A stretch of DNA of 64,000 nucleotides from Escallonia rubra (taxonomy: Eukaryota; Streptophyta; Magnoliopsida; Escalloniales; Escalloniaceae): positions 1-64,000 of the forward strand of contig JAVXUO010001513.1 in assembly GCA_033065855.1 (NCBI GenBank). The letters run 5' to 3'. The first letter of the stretch is position 1, and each line of letters starts with the position of its first letter. Shown one piece after another: positions 33,603 to 44,820 of this stretch. The notes under the pieces are model-generated. The model was not told where the DNA came from. It ran no database searches and saw nothing but the letters and a program-made list of their open reading frames with translations. Both the position numbers and the translations under genes were made by a program.

Positions 33603-35878
33603 ATTGTATTCTCCTTGTCAGATAAAAGGATCCCTGTCTCCATATTCACGCTTTTCTCTGCCGCTTGCATCCTCTCTCTCTCTCTCTCTATCTCTCTCTC
33701 ACACAATTTTCTCGGCCGCCTAGGAAGGCCGCCCTGCAGAAGCCAAATCGCCCTCCCTCCCTCCTCCTCATCGATAAGTCCCTCTCATAACACCCTGCTT
33801 GTTTATTGCTGGAAACAACAAGCCATGTCCAGCTCTGTTTTTCTAATTTCGGGCCCAGAAAACAATTTGGCTAAAGTTTGACGATAATAGCAGCACATAA
33901 GTCCAACCCCATGTAGCCTGACTCAAAGATTCGGTGTTGAGAAACCTTTGTCACCTCTGACTCTCTCTCCCCATAATCTTCCATGATTCTCGACCTCTCT
34001 CTCTCTAGAATTTGGTCAGTCTAGAGGCATATATTCCAATTTCAGTGAATTCCTGAGGTAGTAGTGCTTGAGTGTTTGGTGAAGTCTTTGTGTGCAGACA
34101 TAAAGACTTGTCTTCGCGTGAGTATTGTGAGGTGTCCTTGTATGCAAGTATGGTTGGTCTGGGACCAGGACCACGCTTGCTTGGTGATTGCAAAAGGGAG
34201 CGTACCAAGTCAGTATGGCAGATCCGGGGAGCTTTGATGGATTAGAGTACAACAACAATTACAAATATTGACAAAAATGCTTTGGTGGTTGTGGTGATTT
34301 TGCAGAAGGGGAAGGGGAAAGGGAAATGGGGACACAGATGTTGGAACAGGAAGGGGGAGGGGAAAGGGAACTCGTGAAGGGGAAATGGAAGGGGAAGGAG
34401 GACATACAGATATGGGCCCACGGAAGAAATAGTGTAGAAAATGCTAAAAAAAACATACAAGAATATATCCAAAAAAGTTGGAAAAAAAAGAAATGAAAAT
34501 GGTAAACGTACAAAAAAACTAAAAAAGGTAGATACGGAAAAAACTAAAAGTACACGATTCGATTTTAGAACTGAATACTAAAATCTAAAAAACAGAAACA
34601 CAATACAAAACGCGAAAAAAAATCTCGTAAGCATACATCCCTTAACATTTCTTCCATCCAATTCCAACCATTTTTTCCATCCAATTTCATTTTTCCCATC
34701 CAACATTTCACGGGTCCAGCATTTCAGTGCTTCGCAGTCCTAGAATTTGAGGAATAAGGAGAGACTCACCTTCCTCGTAGAATTCCACAGTCGAACAGCG
34801 GCGGTAGCAGAGGTGATTAGTGATTTATACGGTCTATATATGATTGAAGGGATTACAATCAGGAGAAGATTTGCCCCCTGGTGGAGTACACAACCAAAGA
34901 AGACCGGGAAAAAGGCAAGGCGCATAGGGATGCTAGCTTAGGGCTTCAATTACTCAAGCTTTCCGACTTCTGTAGGTTTTACCGGTAACAATTTCAGCAT
35001 GTGAGGGGCCTGACGAGTGGCAGCGATCGATCTGCGAGGTAAGGGACTGAGAAATAGAGAGAGGGGCGGTGGCGACAGAGAAGAATGGGACGGTGCTGCG
35101 GTAGTGAGATTGAGAGAGAAGTGAAAATCGAAGAGAAAAACGAGGGTAGCGTTTGAAAACATTTAAGTTTCGGTTTAAATTGGAGAAGAAAAAAAAAAGG
35201 CATTTGACACTTGGTTTTTATTTTGTTATGTTTTAGTTTTGAAAATTTATTTTTAAAGCATGACTGTTTCTGAAAATTCATATTTTGGAATTTTAAGTTT
35301 TGAGTTTTAGTTTTTGTTTTGAGACCACTGCCGCCGCCAGCACCGCCACCCCACTGCTGCCATCGCCCCCGCGCCCCAACCACCCCCCTGCATCCCCCTT
35401 CCCTCGGCAATTGTCGCCGCCACCAAAGAAAAAACTCAAAATACCACCACCACCGAAAAGAAAAAAAAATTCAAAATAAAAATTGGTTATTAAACACCAA
35501 TTTATTTTTGTAAAAAATATAAACTAAACTGATTTTGATATTTTTTTTTTTTTGAAACTAAAAACCAAATATGTTAGTGATTTCAAATAAACCCGACATG
35601 GGTTAGGGCATAAAAAATCTGACTTAATATATACCCTGATTTAATTTCCAGGTAAACAGGGTACACCGTACCCGAGCTGAATCAATCCGAAAATTAATGG
35701 TCGGTTCGTGTACGGGTCTATTTTCATTGAGTCTCCTATATATGTACCCCTATCCGAGTTTTTTGAACGGATACGAGTAGACCCGTGAATCCGCTTTAGA
35801 TTTTGCCAAGTCTTGTTGGGGTGGGATGGAAAGGAGGAGGTTACCATTCGATAGTTGAAGGTGGTTGTTCCCCCACCC

Positions 35879-35916
<38 letters not shown>

Positions 35917-36561
35917 GTGGGTTGGTGGTTTGATTGCTGGTGGCGTGGTGTTCCGGTGGTGCTACGGTGGTTGTTAGTGGTAGAGGTAGGTGGTGGTTAG
36001 CTCACGATGAGAGAGAAGTGCAAAAGGCAGTTAGAAGAGAGGAGGGCAAATAAGTCTTTCATAAATAAAAAACACTAACGCCGTTAACATTGTTTGCTCA
36101 AAGGGCATAAGTGTTACTGCAAAACACAATCATTGGCTGTAATTAACCCTTATGTAAAGGTAAAAATCTACGGAATAACACACTACAGATGCAGGCCTCT
36201 ACATGCTTACAAGGCGACTGTTGGCCGAGTAGCTGGGCGAGGATGAACACACTTACCCGTCCTCCAGAATATGGATACACCTCAGTTAATTTAATTATCA
36301 ACTTGCAATAAATGTGTAACGACATCAGTTAATGACAGCCAAAAGGAAATCCTACTACTTCACATCCTTAATGCAACCTACAGCCAAAAGGCATTCCTCG
36401 GAGAAGTAGTTGAATTGCCGCGCACCTGAAAAATGAGTAATTTCCTAACTTACTCGGTCCAGTACTATCAGCCACGAGTTAGACTAGTAGTTAGCGTCTC
36501 ATGCTTCTTTATTTTGAGTAGCTTTAAGACCATGGTGACAAGCGAGCTATTGGGTAGCAGC
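33603..36561. other. Intergenic DNA before MATE copy 2, no gene recognised
   Basis: Contains CT-rich (about 33670-33700) and purine-rich (34300-34410) tracts and a C-rich stretch (35325-35410). The sequence just 5' of copy 2 has no clear TATA box. Several ORFs of 60-140 codons on both strands follow composition and show no recognised domain. Confidence 0.5.
35881..35911. repeat. (GA)n microsatellite
   Basis: About 15 GA units. Confidence 0.95.
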
Positions 36562-39500
36562 ATGAGCGACCAAGAAAATGAGCCACTGGTTCGGAGAACT
36601 GAGACGGACGCTCTGTCATCCAGTGCCGTCGAAGAGGTCCTGGAACAGGCGCCTTTGGCCGGCCGATGGTATCTACGTCTCGTGGGCTGGGAATCCAGGC
36701 TACTATGGAGTCTGTCCGGATCTTCCATTGTAGTTTCGGTTTTCAATTACATGCTCAGTTTCGTGACACTTATGTTTACGGGTCATTTGGGTGCACTGGA
36801 GCTTGCGGGTGCCTCCCTAGCCACTGTGGGAATCCAAGGGCTCGCTTATGGCATCATGGTAAGAATTTTAAAATTTTTACAGGCTTGCCCATTTTAAGTT
36901 GTTAATTACTTCCCTTTTATCATGTTTAGTGCCTTTGCGTAATCACATGTCATTATATTTGTTTAAGAATAACACGTTCCACTTCTTTCTCGTCAGTGTA
37001 CATCCATGTATGTGAAGTGTCACTCCGACATTTCAAACTTTCTTGCAATAATTGCAAAAATAGGTAAACTGGCTCGAGTTTGTACAATTCTCTTAACCAT
37101 CTTGACATGCGTAGACTGCAACATACTGTTTGGCTCCGCAATTGCCCGATAGCTATCCTTAATGTTCCCCAACTTACTACTGACCAACTGAATCTGCTTG
37201 CCTGATATTCTCCGATGTCTCTATGTTCTCCCTCTTTTTCCCTTTCTAATGTTGTTATTGAAATTCGTCAGTGTGGACTGAAAAGTTGTTTACCTCATTA
37301 TACCAAAACTTGGAAGCAAGATTAATTGTATTGCCAAAACACTTTTTGCCAAAGCAATACGTAACGCGAAAATCAGAATCAGCAGAAAAGGTTTCATCTT
37401 TGGCAGGATGTCGCTTAGGCACAATAATTTCTTGCTTTGCCTTTCTTAAACATTTTTTGGTTAACATGATATATATGTACTTCCCATCTCCACCAAGACA
37501 CTAATAGTTCGAAAACCATTTTGAATGATATTTCTTCTAAAAACAGTTGGGCATGGCTACTGCTGTTCAAACTGTTTGTGGCCAAGCATACGGTGCAAAG
37601 AAGTATGGGGTAATGGGTATAATTCTCCAAAAGGCTATCATCTTGCATCTGGGAGCAGCTATCCTCCTCTCCTTTCTCTACTGGTACTCTGGTGCGGCCC
37701 TCATTTTAATGGGCCAGTCGAAGAGCATAGCGGCGCAAGGCCAAATATTTTCTCGCGGACTGATCATTCAACTCTATGCCTTCACATTAAGCTGCCCCAT
37801 GCAGAGGTTCCTTCAGGCACAGAACATTGTCAACCCTTTAGCCTATATGGCTGTTGGGGTTTTTCTATTGCATGTCCTTCTTACATGGCTAGCAGTTTTT
37901 GTGTTGGATTATGGTCTTCTAGGGGCAGCTCTTGTACTAAGTGTCTCTTGGTGGATTTTGGTCATTTTGCAAGGTTTTTATATACTTTTCAGCCCATCTT
38001 GCAAGGACACTTGGACAGGTTTATCTATTGAAGCTTTTAAAGGAATCTGGCCTTACTTCAAGCTAACTGTTGCTTCTGCACTTATGCTGTGGTATATGTC
38101 TATCTCCCTAGGTTCTCCGCATGTGTAGTTCGCCACTAAAGCCTCCTATTTGTTGCCCAATGATGTGAAAAATGTCTGTCAGTGACGAATGCGAGTTTTA
38201 GTTGCCAACTGCATCTCTACAGCACTGCGTTATTCCTGATTATGATTACTTTTTTTTTTCTGATGTAGTTTGGAGATCTGGTATTTCCAAATAATTGTAC
38301 TGATATCAGGCCTCCTCCCGAACCCTACAATCTCTCTTGACTCCATTTCTATTTGGTACGAAGAGCAGCTTTCCACATTTCTTAATTCCACTTCTATATC
38401 ATCTTAATTTCCAGCTTCTAATATCTTGGCTTCTGTTTCGTAGTACGAACTACTGGAACTGGGACCTACAGTTCATGTTGGGCCTCAGCAATGCAGCAAG
38501 GTATGTGACAAGTAAAATGACCATTAAATTGATAGGTTCTTAAAGAAAAGAAAACATCAATCTGGTGCATCCATGTATGCTGTTGTAGCTAGCGTGGCGA
38601 GAATTCTGCTCTTCTAAAGTAGAATAATGCATTTTACACTATCTATTGCATGTTATAGAATCTGCTGCTTCTACAAGTTTCTCAGCATTAACCTTTGCTA
38701 CATGACCATACGCAATAGAAATTGGAGCAGTTGGTAGTAATTAGAGTCAGACTAGTGTCTGATCAAACAGGTTGAATTAAGTATAATGCGTCCAGTGTTT
38801 CTCGGTCGGGTATCTGACATGTAGCTACCCATGAAAAGTTCCAAAAATAGTAACAAAATTATCAGTAAGGTTGCCTTCTTAGACACATAAATAGCTCAGC
38901 AATAAGTTTTAGACCTGGTTTCACTTCTGTGTATATACAATTAAAAGGGGTTCAAGTAAGTGTATCTACGGAAGCTAATAATCACTGGTTCTTGGTAAAT
39001 TGCAGCATCCGAGTTAGTAATGAGCTTGGGGCAGCTCATCCCAAGCTGGCAAAATTTTCCGTGATAGTGGTTAGCACCACGAGTATCCTAATTAGTGTAT
39101 TCTTCTCAGCGATTGTTCTGATTTTCCGGGCTGGACTAAGCAAACTTTTCTCAAGCGACTCGGACGTGATTGAAGCAACCTCCAAGTTGACACCATTGCT
39201 TGCCATTTCTGTCTTCCTAAATGGCATTCAACCGATACTCTCCGGTACATTACCATTTCGTACCCGTTAAGAGTTGAAAAGTAGCTTCGGTGAAGTTCCT
39301 TAACACTTTTTATTTTCTCCGTGGGTTATCAGGTGTCGCTGTTGGCAGTGGCTGGCAAGCTTTAGTGGCTTATGTTAACTTGGCAACTTACTATGTTTTT
39401 GGTCTCCCTATTGGATGTCTTCTTGGCTTCAAAACTAAGTTAGCAGCAGCTGTGAGTTTCATACCTCTCTCCATTTATCTATCTTCCTCTACTCTCTCAA

Positions 39501-39847
39501 GTGACGACCAGGCATAAAAATTCTCTCAAAGTTAAGAGCTGTAACTTTTATGTGTTGTATTGGTTCAGGGAATCTGGTGGGGGATGATTATTGGGGTTGC
39601 TTTACAAACAGCAACTCTCATTTTTCTGACTAGCAGAACAGACTGGAACGTAGAGGTAATCGAATTGCATCATTTGCCATATGTTTATGATATATGCACT
39701 ATTTCCATTTCTTGCCGAGAAAATATTACGGGCTGCATATTGGGCACAAAGTAAGTGTATGCGCTGCCATTGCAGGTTGCGAAAGCCGCTGATCGCTTGA
39801 AGAGATCTGAAAGTGAAGAATCCTTAGAGCAAGTTGAGGGTTTTTGA
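36562..39847 (+). CDS. TT12/DTX41-like MATE transporter, copy 2
   Basis: Eight exons: 36562-36858, 37547-38091, 38269-38355, 38444-38500, 39006-39244, 39333-39451, 39569-39655 and 39776-39847, giving 500 aa. Exons 1-7 have exactly the same lengths as copy 1 (297, 545, 87, 57, 239, 119, 87), and exon 8 is 72 rather than 78 nt. All introns are GT-AG. Hallmarks include SFVTLMFTGHLGALELAGAS, VCGQAYGAKKYG, FLQAQNIVNPLAYM, VSNELGAAHP and NGIQPILSGVAVGSGWQAL. The likely role is proton-coupled loading of flavonoid-type glycosides into the vacuole, by family analogy. The start at 36562 is preferred because it gives the same exon 1 length and N-terminal pattern (M...EPLV) as copy 1. In-frame ATGs at 36532 and 36433 would add 10 or 43 residues. 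It is complete and probably functional. Confidence 0.93.
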
Positions 39848-41836
39848 TTGTTTTAATTATGTGCTTGAACCTTGAAAGTTAAGCTGTCCATTTCGTTTCG
39901 TTCTTGTGGTTAACTGATTCTCTCACTCTTTCTCTCTCGCTCGCATGCATCATTAAGCTCGCGTTCTCATGCAATATCAAACTTAGAAGGTCATTGTTGC
40001 ATTGATTTGTGATCAATAGAGGATCCTTTTCAGTATGGTGAGCAAATAAAGTACGAATATTAGAACAGAAATGCCGTACAGCAAGAGATCCATAACCCAA
40101 AAAGTTATCCATCACTTAGCCTAAAGCACCTCATTTTTACTTGGCTACAAATAAACTCCTATCTACAACTTCTCTCAGTCAAACAACCTATCAAACTACA
40201 ACTACTAGCATCCTCATTTTTACTTGGCTACGAATAAACTCCTATCCACAACTTCTCTCAATCAAACAACCTATCAAACTACAGTTACTAGCATCCGCAA
40301 ATTCACTCTCACACACAACTTCTCTCAGTCAAACCCATCCAATCAAACAACCTAACAAGTACAGCCACTAGCATCCGCAAACTCTCTCTCTCTCTCTCTG
40401 ACCACAGAAGACAAACGCGCGGATTCACACACGCAAGCACACACAGAGGTTCACCTCACGACACAGACACACATATATTCACATTGCGTTCGGACTAATG
40501 AGCGTTTTAGAAGCAAAGGGTAGAAAAGCATTGATGGATGGGCCGGTGTGATGAGCGGAAGAAGCAGAAATGGCCAGAGTGATGAGCGGAAGAAGCAGTG
40601 ATGGCTGGTGGTGGGATTCGGACAAGTGGTTTGCCATTAAAATGTCCATTTGAGAAGAAGGCCCCATGTCATGACCATGGGGCCATTAGTCGTGAAGTTA
40701 CTAAAATTTCCCTCAGTCAAAGGACTGTAAGTTTGGAAACCTCGTTTGATGGTCAAAAGGAGCTTTTAAATCACCAAAGTGAATACAAAGGATAAACAAA
40801 AGCATTTTATACTTGACGAACCATTTAGAACATGACCCCATCCATACTTTAAGGACCATTTTCTTAAATTACCTCTCTTTTACCATCAATATAGCATAGT
40901 TACAGCCAGTGGGTTAAACTTTTAAGCGACATATACTTTAGCTATGTCAGTTTCATGTCCCTCAGAGCTGTGCTCTTTCAGCATTTTGCTACTGAAATTG
41001 CCAAAGAGATGTTGCTGGTAGGATCAGAAAGGTGCCTGTATCATGCAATTGACCTTTCGTTGAAGCGGAAAAAGGCTTGATGGGTGCAATACTTAGCGGC
41101 GCTTATAACTACAAAACTTTCAGAAACACTGGTTCTCACATCCACTTACAGTGCACGTGTGCCACTGCCATCTATGGATAGTATTAGATCATTTGATCCA
41201 CAGTGTCATTTTCAAGCAAACTCCTATTCTCTTTTTCCTATCATACTGAATGTTTGTCAATGCATAATTATCAGGTGGCTAAAAACAACAAGTGGACAAG
41301 TTTCTTGTTACTCTCTCATGCCGCTGTGAACTTACCTTTTTTTTAATTTAGCGACAACCTTAATTGATTTTTGATTTATCAAGAGCCTAAAATAAATCGA
41401 TAGTTCTCCAATTGGAAATTCATGACTTCCACCTTAAGGGTCCGATTGGCAAACGAAATTGGAATTGAGAATTGTAATTCATAGGAATTGGAATTGACTT
41501 GGAATTGAGTAGAATTTGTAATTCCATTTATAAGAAAACTTCCCCACCTGCATTGCCCCGCACCGCCCCACTCACCCTATAAAACAGAAGAAAAAGAAAA
41601 GGAAAAAAAGTACACACACGATGACTTAGGTACAAAATGTAAAAATACAACTAATTGATAAGAAAACTTGAATTTGCAACCTAACAGCTGAATATTAGAA
41701 CTTTAATGCTATGCTAGTACTTGACAACAAGAAAATATTCTCAAAGATAAAAATGTACTTAGACTTAACAAAATGAAGTGGCTCTTAAACGTAACAAGCG
41801 CTTAACAAGTTAGATCTCTACCAGTAAATAAGATAA
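39848..41836. other. Intergenic DNA downstream of MATE copy 2
   Basis: Contains the 3' flank of copy 2, a short tandem array (40129-40390) and a duplicated TGATGAGCGGAAGAAGCAG word (40550 and 40581). Near 41440 lies GGGTCCGATTGGCAAACG followed by GGAATTGAGAATTG words, reminiscent of a small TIR element, but no second end was found. No gene was recognised. Confidence 0.5.
40129..40390. repeat. ~84-bp tandem repeat, about 3 copies
   Basis: CCTCATTTTTACTTGGCTAC recurs at about 40129 and 40212, each followed by AACTCCTATC-ACAACTTCTC and CAAACAACCTATCAAACTAC. A third, diverged copy runs to about 40390 and ends at a (CT)n run. Confidence 0.82.
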
Positions 41837-42821
41837 TCTATATATATATAAAAAGCTGAAGCCTTCGCTTAGAATTGCGACACGTAGGATTTTTAAAGTT
41901 GTATATTTACGCCACGTGAGATTTTTGGAACTCATTGTTGCTTGCCACGTAGGATTCAACTTTCATTCCTAGAGTCTCCTTCTCACAGAAAACTCCTTCA
42001 CAGATTTTTGCACTTTCATTCTTGAGTCTCCTTCTCGGAGAAAACTCCTTCACGCTAGCAAAACAAAGTACTCTGTATACACTCTATGAAACCCACAAAC
42101 ACGAAACTCTTGAGCTCCCTGCTTCGAGTTCTGCTCTTCCTCAAATTGCCGTCCCGGCATGCCCATAGTCTCCCAGACTTTGGTTTGAAGCAATTTCGAT
42201 CAAAGAGAGGAGGGTCCTGTTTAACAGAGAAGGCTCTCAGATTGTGGTTTGAATCAAGTTTGAATCAAAGAGAGAAGGCTCTAACAGGTAACCCCTCTCC
42301 TTTGATCAATTGCAATTGCATTCGTTTTTCTGTGTTTCTGTGATTAAATTGCACTGGGCTGGTGCTTTGACGGGCGCGCATCAGCTGTACTCAAGAATCC
42401 AAACAGATCCTCCCTCAATCGTCAATCTGCTCTTTGAGACACTAATGAGCCAATCCCCCTATTATAGGGGGATTGGAACAATTGTATAATATGAACTTGA
42501 GCTAGAAATGAGGTTTGAATTGAATCGACCAATGTTCTGTTTGTAATGAAACAGGTATAAAGGTGAACGGATTCACTGCAAACAGAACGCAACAGCTCAG
42601 GACTTCTTCTTCGCCGGCCTGTCCAAGCCAGGACTCACGAACAACACATTTGGTTCATTAGTCACCGCGGCCAATGCCCAGCAAATCCCTGGCCTCAACA
42701 CACTTGGTGTCTCCCAGATTGTGGTTTGAATCAAGTTTTAATCAAAGAGAGAAGGCTCTAACAGGTAACCCCTCTCCTTTGATCAATTGCATTTGCATGC
42801 GTTTTTCTGTGTTTTCTATGG

Positions 42822-43075
42822 TTGATTGACAAAAATGAGATTTTTGGATGCAACCAAATGTTTTGCTTGCTCTATTGTGATCTTTTCAAGCTTTTCAACC
42901 AGATGTTTTGCATCCATGTGATTAAATTGCATTGGGCTGGTGCAGTAGCCACAATTTTCAGAGATTTTCAATATTGTCTATGGTTGATCGACGAAAATGA
43001 TATTTTTGGATGCAACCAAATGTTTTGCTTGCTCTATCATGATCTTTTCAGGCTTTTCAACCAGATGTTTTGATC
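42822..43075. repeat. ~140-bp direct repeat inside Helitron
   Basis: TATGGTTGAT-GAC-AAAATGA and TTTTTGGATGCAACCAAATG, then TTTTCAACCAGATGTTTTG, occur at 42822-42910 and again at 42980-43075. A third partial copy lies at about 43772-43820. Confidence 0.82.
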
Positions 43076-43984
43076 GAATGTGATTATTTGATTCTTAGTT
43101 AGTGTCTCAAATTGTAACTCTACTACAGTGTCACCATCTGCTATGTTTCTTCAAACATAGTTTAGGCTGGGTCATACCCATAATAATCTTACACATTACT
43201 CATGTTTTCTTGAAATTATGTGTATTTAACATAGAATGCTCATAGATTTTGGTTTGACGCAACTTTAATCAAAGAGAAACGGCTCTAACAGGTAACTCTT
43301 CCTGCACCGCACCTTTGTTAGTCTCTATACCAAGAAAATCACAAGTGCATGCTTTATTGAATGCATAAGCAGAATGGTTGATGACAATTGCGGAATTAAA
43401 AACTGTTTGGAATCAACCATGACCAATGAAAGAAAATCAAAATTCAAAGCAACTTACATATCTTTTTAGGAAAATAGAAGAATAACTTAGAAAACCAAAG
43501 TATAAAGAACAAAGATAGTTGCTGTTATTTTCTTTCTAAAGGCAAGCTGCTCATATAGGTCCCAGCAATAGGAATCAGTACCAACAAAGTTGATGATTGA
43601 TTGAAGGAAGCCTAAATTGACTGTGTATCAGCATCTCTGGGATCCCGTTCCATATAATACTGCCTTCTTTACAACAATTTTGGATGATTTGCTTATCTAT
43701 TTGGACGCATTATAAAAGTCTGCAACAATTAGTGTGAAGGAAGTAAGCTCTTTATTTTCTATTTCGTTGTAATTTTTGGATGCAACCAAATGTTTTGCTT
43801 GCTCTATCATGATCTTTTCACATAAAAAAAGGTACTTTGAGGAGCGCCTGAAACATGTATATCTTTGAGTCAGCCTATTTTCAGCTTTTTGGTATTTGTT
43901 GTGACGTGGAGTATTTGATTCTTAGTTAGTGTCTTAAATTGTATATCAATATAAGCAAATGAAGGTGAAGGTATTAGTTGATTC

Positions 43985-44640
43985 ATAGATAAGCAAATGC
44001 AGGTGAAGTCCATTTGCAGCCACTTTTAACATAAGAAAAATGAAGGTGCTAGATAAGTTAGTCATCTGTGCTAATTTAATTTGTATATCAATGAGTAGTT
44101 AATTTGAGACAGCCTATTTTCAAGCTTTTTAACAGGATAGAACGTTTGGCTTCAGTGGCTTAGCTAGACTATTAGTTGATTCATAGTACCAACAATGAAG
44201 GTGAAGTCTATTTGCAGCCACTTTTAACATAGGAAAAAAGGAAGGTGCTAGATAAGTTAGTCTTCTGTGCTAATTTGATTTGTATATCAATGAGTAGTTA
44301 ATTTGATTCAGCCTATTTTCAAGCTTTTTAACAGGATGGAACATTTGGCTCCAGTGGCTTAGCTAGACTATTGGTTGATTCATAGTACTAACAATGAAGG
44401 TGAAGTCCATTTGCAGCCACTTTTAACATAGGAAAAATGAAGGTGCTAGATAAGTTAGTATCTGTGCGAATTTGATTTGTATATCAATGAGTAGTTAATT
44501 TGATTCAGCCTATTTTCAAGCTTTTTAACAGGATGGAAGTTCATAGATAAGCAAACGAAGGTGAAGTCCATTTGCAGCCACTTTTAACATGGAAAAATGA
44601 AGGTGCTAGATCAGTTAGTCATCTGTGCTAATGTGATTTG
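43985..44640. repeat. ~180-bp tandem repeat, about 4 copies, in Helitron
   Basis: GGTGAAGTC-ATTTGCAGCCAC, then TTTTAACAT-GGAAAAA, GAAGGTGCTAGAT-AGTTAGT and AATTTGATT...TTTTTAACAGGATGGAA recur near 44003, 44200, 44399 and 44560, with variable spacing. Confidence 0.82.
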
Positions 44641-44782
44641 TTTATCGCACTGGCTAAGTGGTGGCGTTATTGCACTTCATAAACACCAGGGGGTGCCTGA
44701 GCAAGATTTTCATTTATAGTGATACCAAGAGAGGACCACCACCACTGAGCACTAAGCACTGAGCCAAGGTACTGCAGCTTTG

Positions 44783-44820
44783 ATGCCTAAACTATGTTTC
44801 TTGAAACATAGTTTAGGCAT
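44783..44820. other. Perfect 18-bp inverted repeat, 2-base loop
   Basis: Arms 44783-44800 (ATGCCTAAACTATGTTTC) and 44803-44820 are exact inverse complements separated by TT. A weaker relative (CTATGTTTCTTCAAACATAG) lies near 43141-43160, in an earlier module. Confidence 0.88.

Noticed and set aside
36433-36561. Upstream in-frame ATGs (36433 and 36532) as the start of MATE copy 2
   Set aside because: The ATG at 36562 gives an exon 1 of 297 nt, identical to copy 1, and the family-like N-terminus. Conservation with copy 1 is lost upstream.
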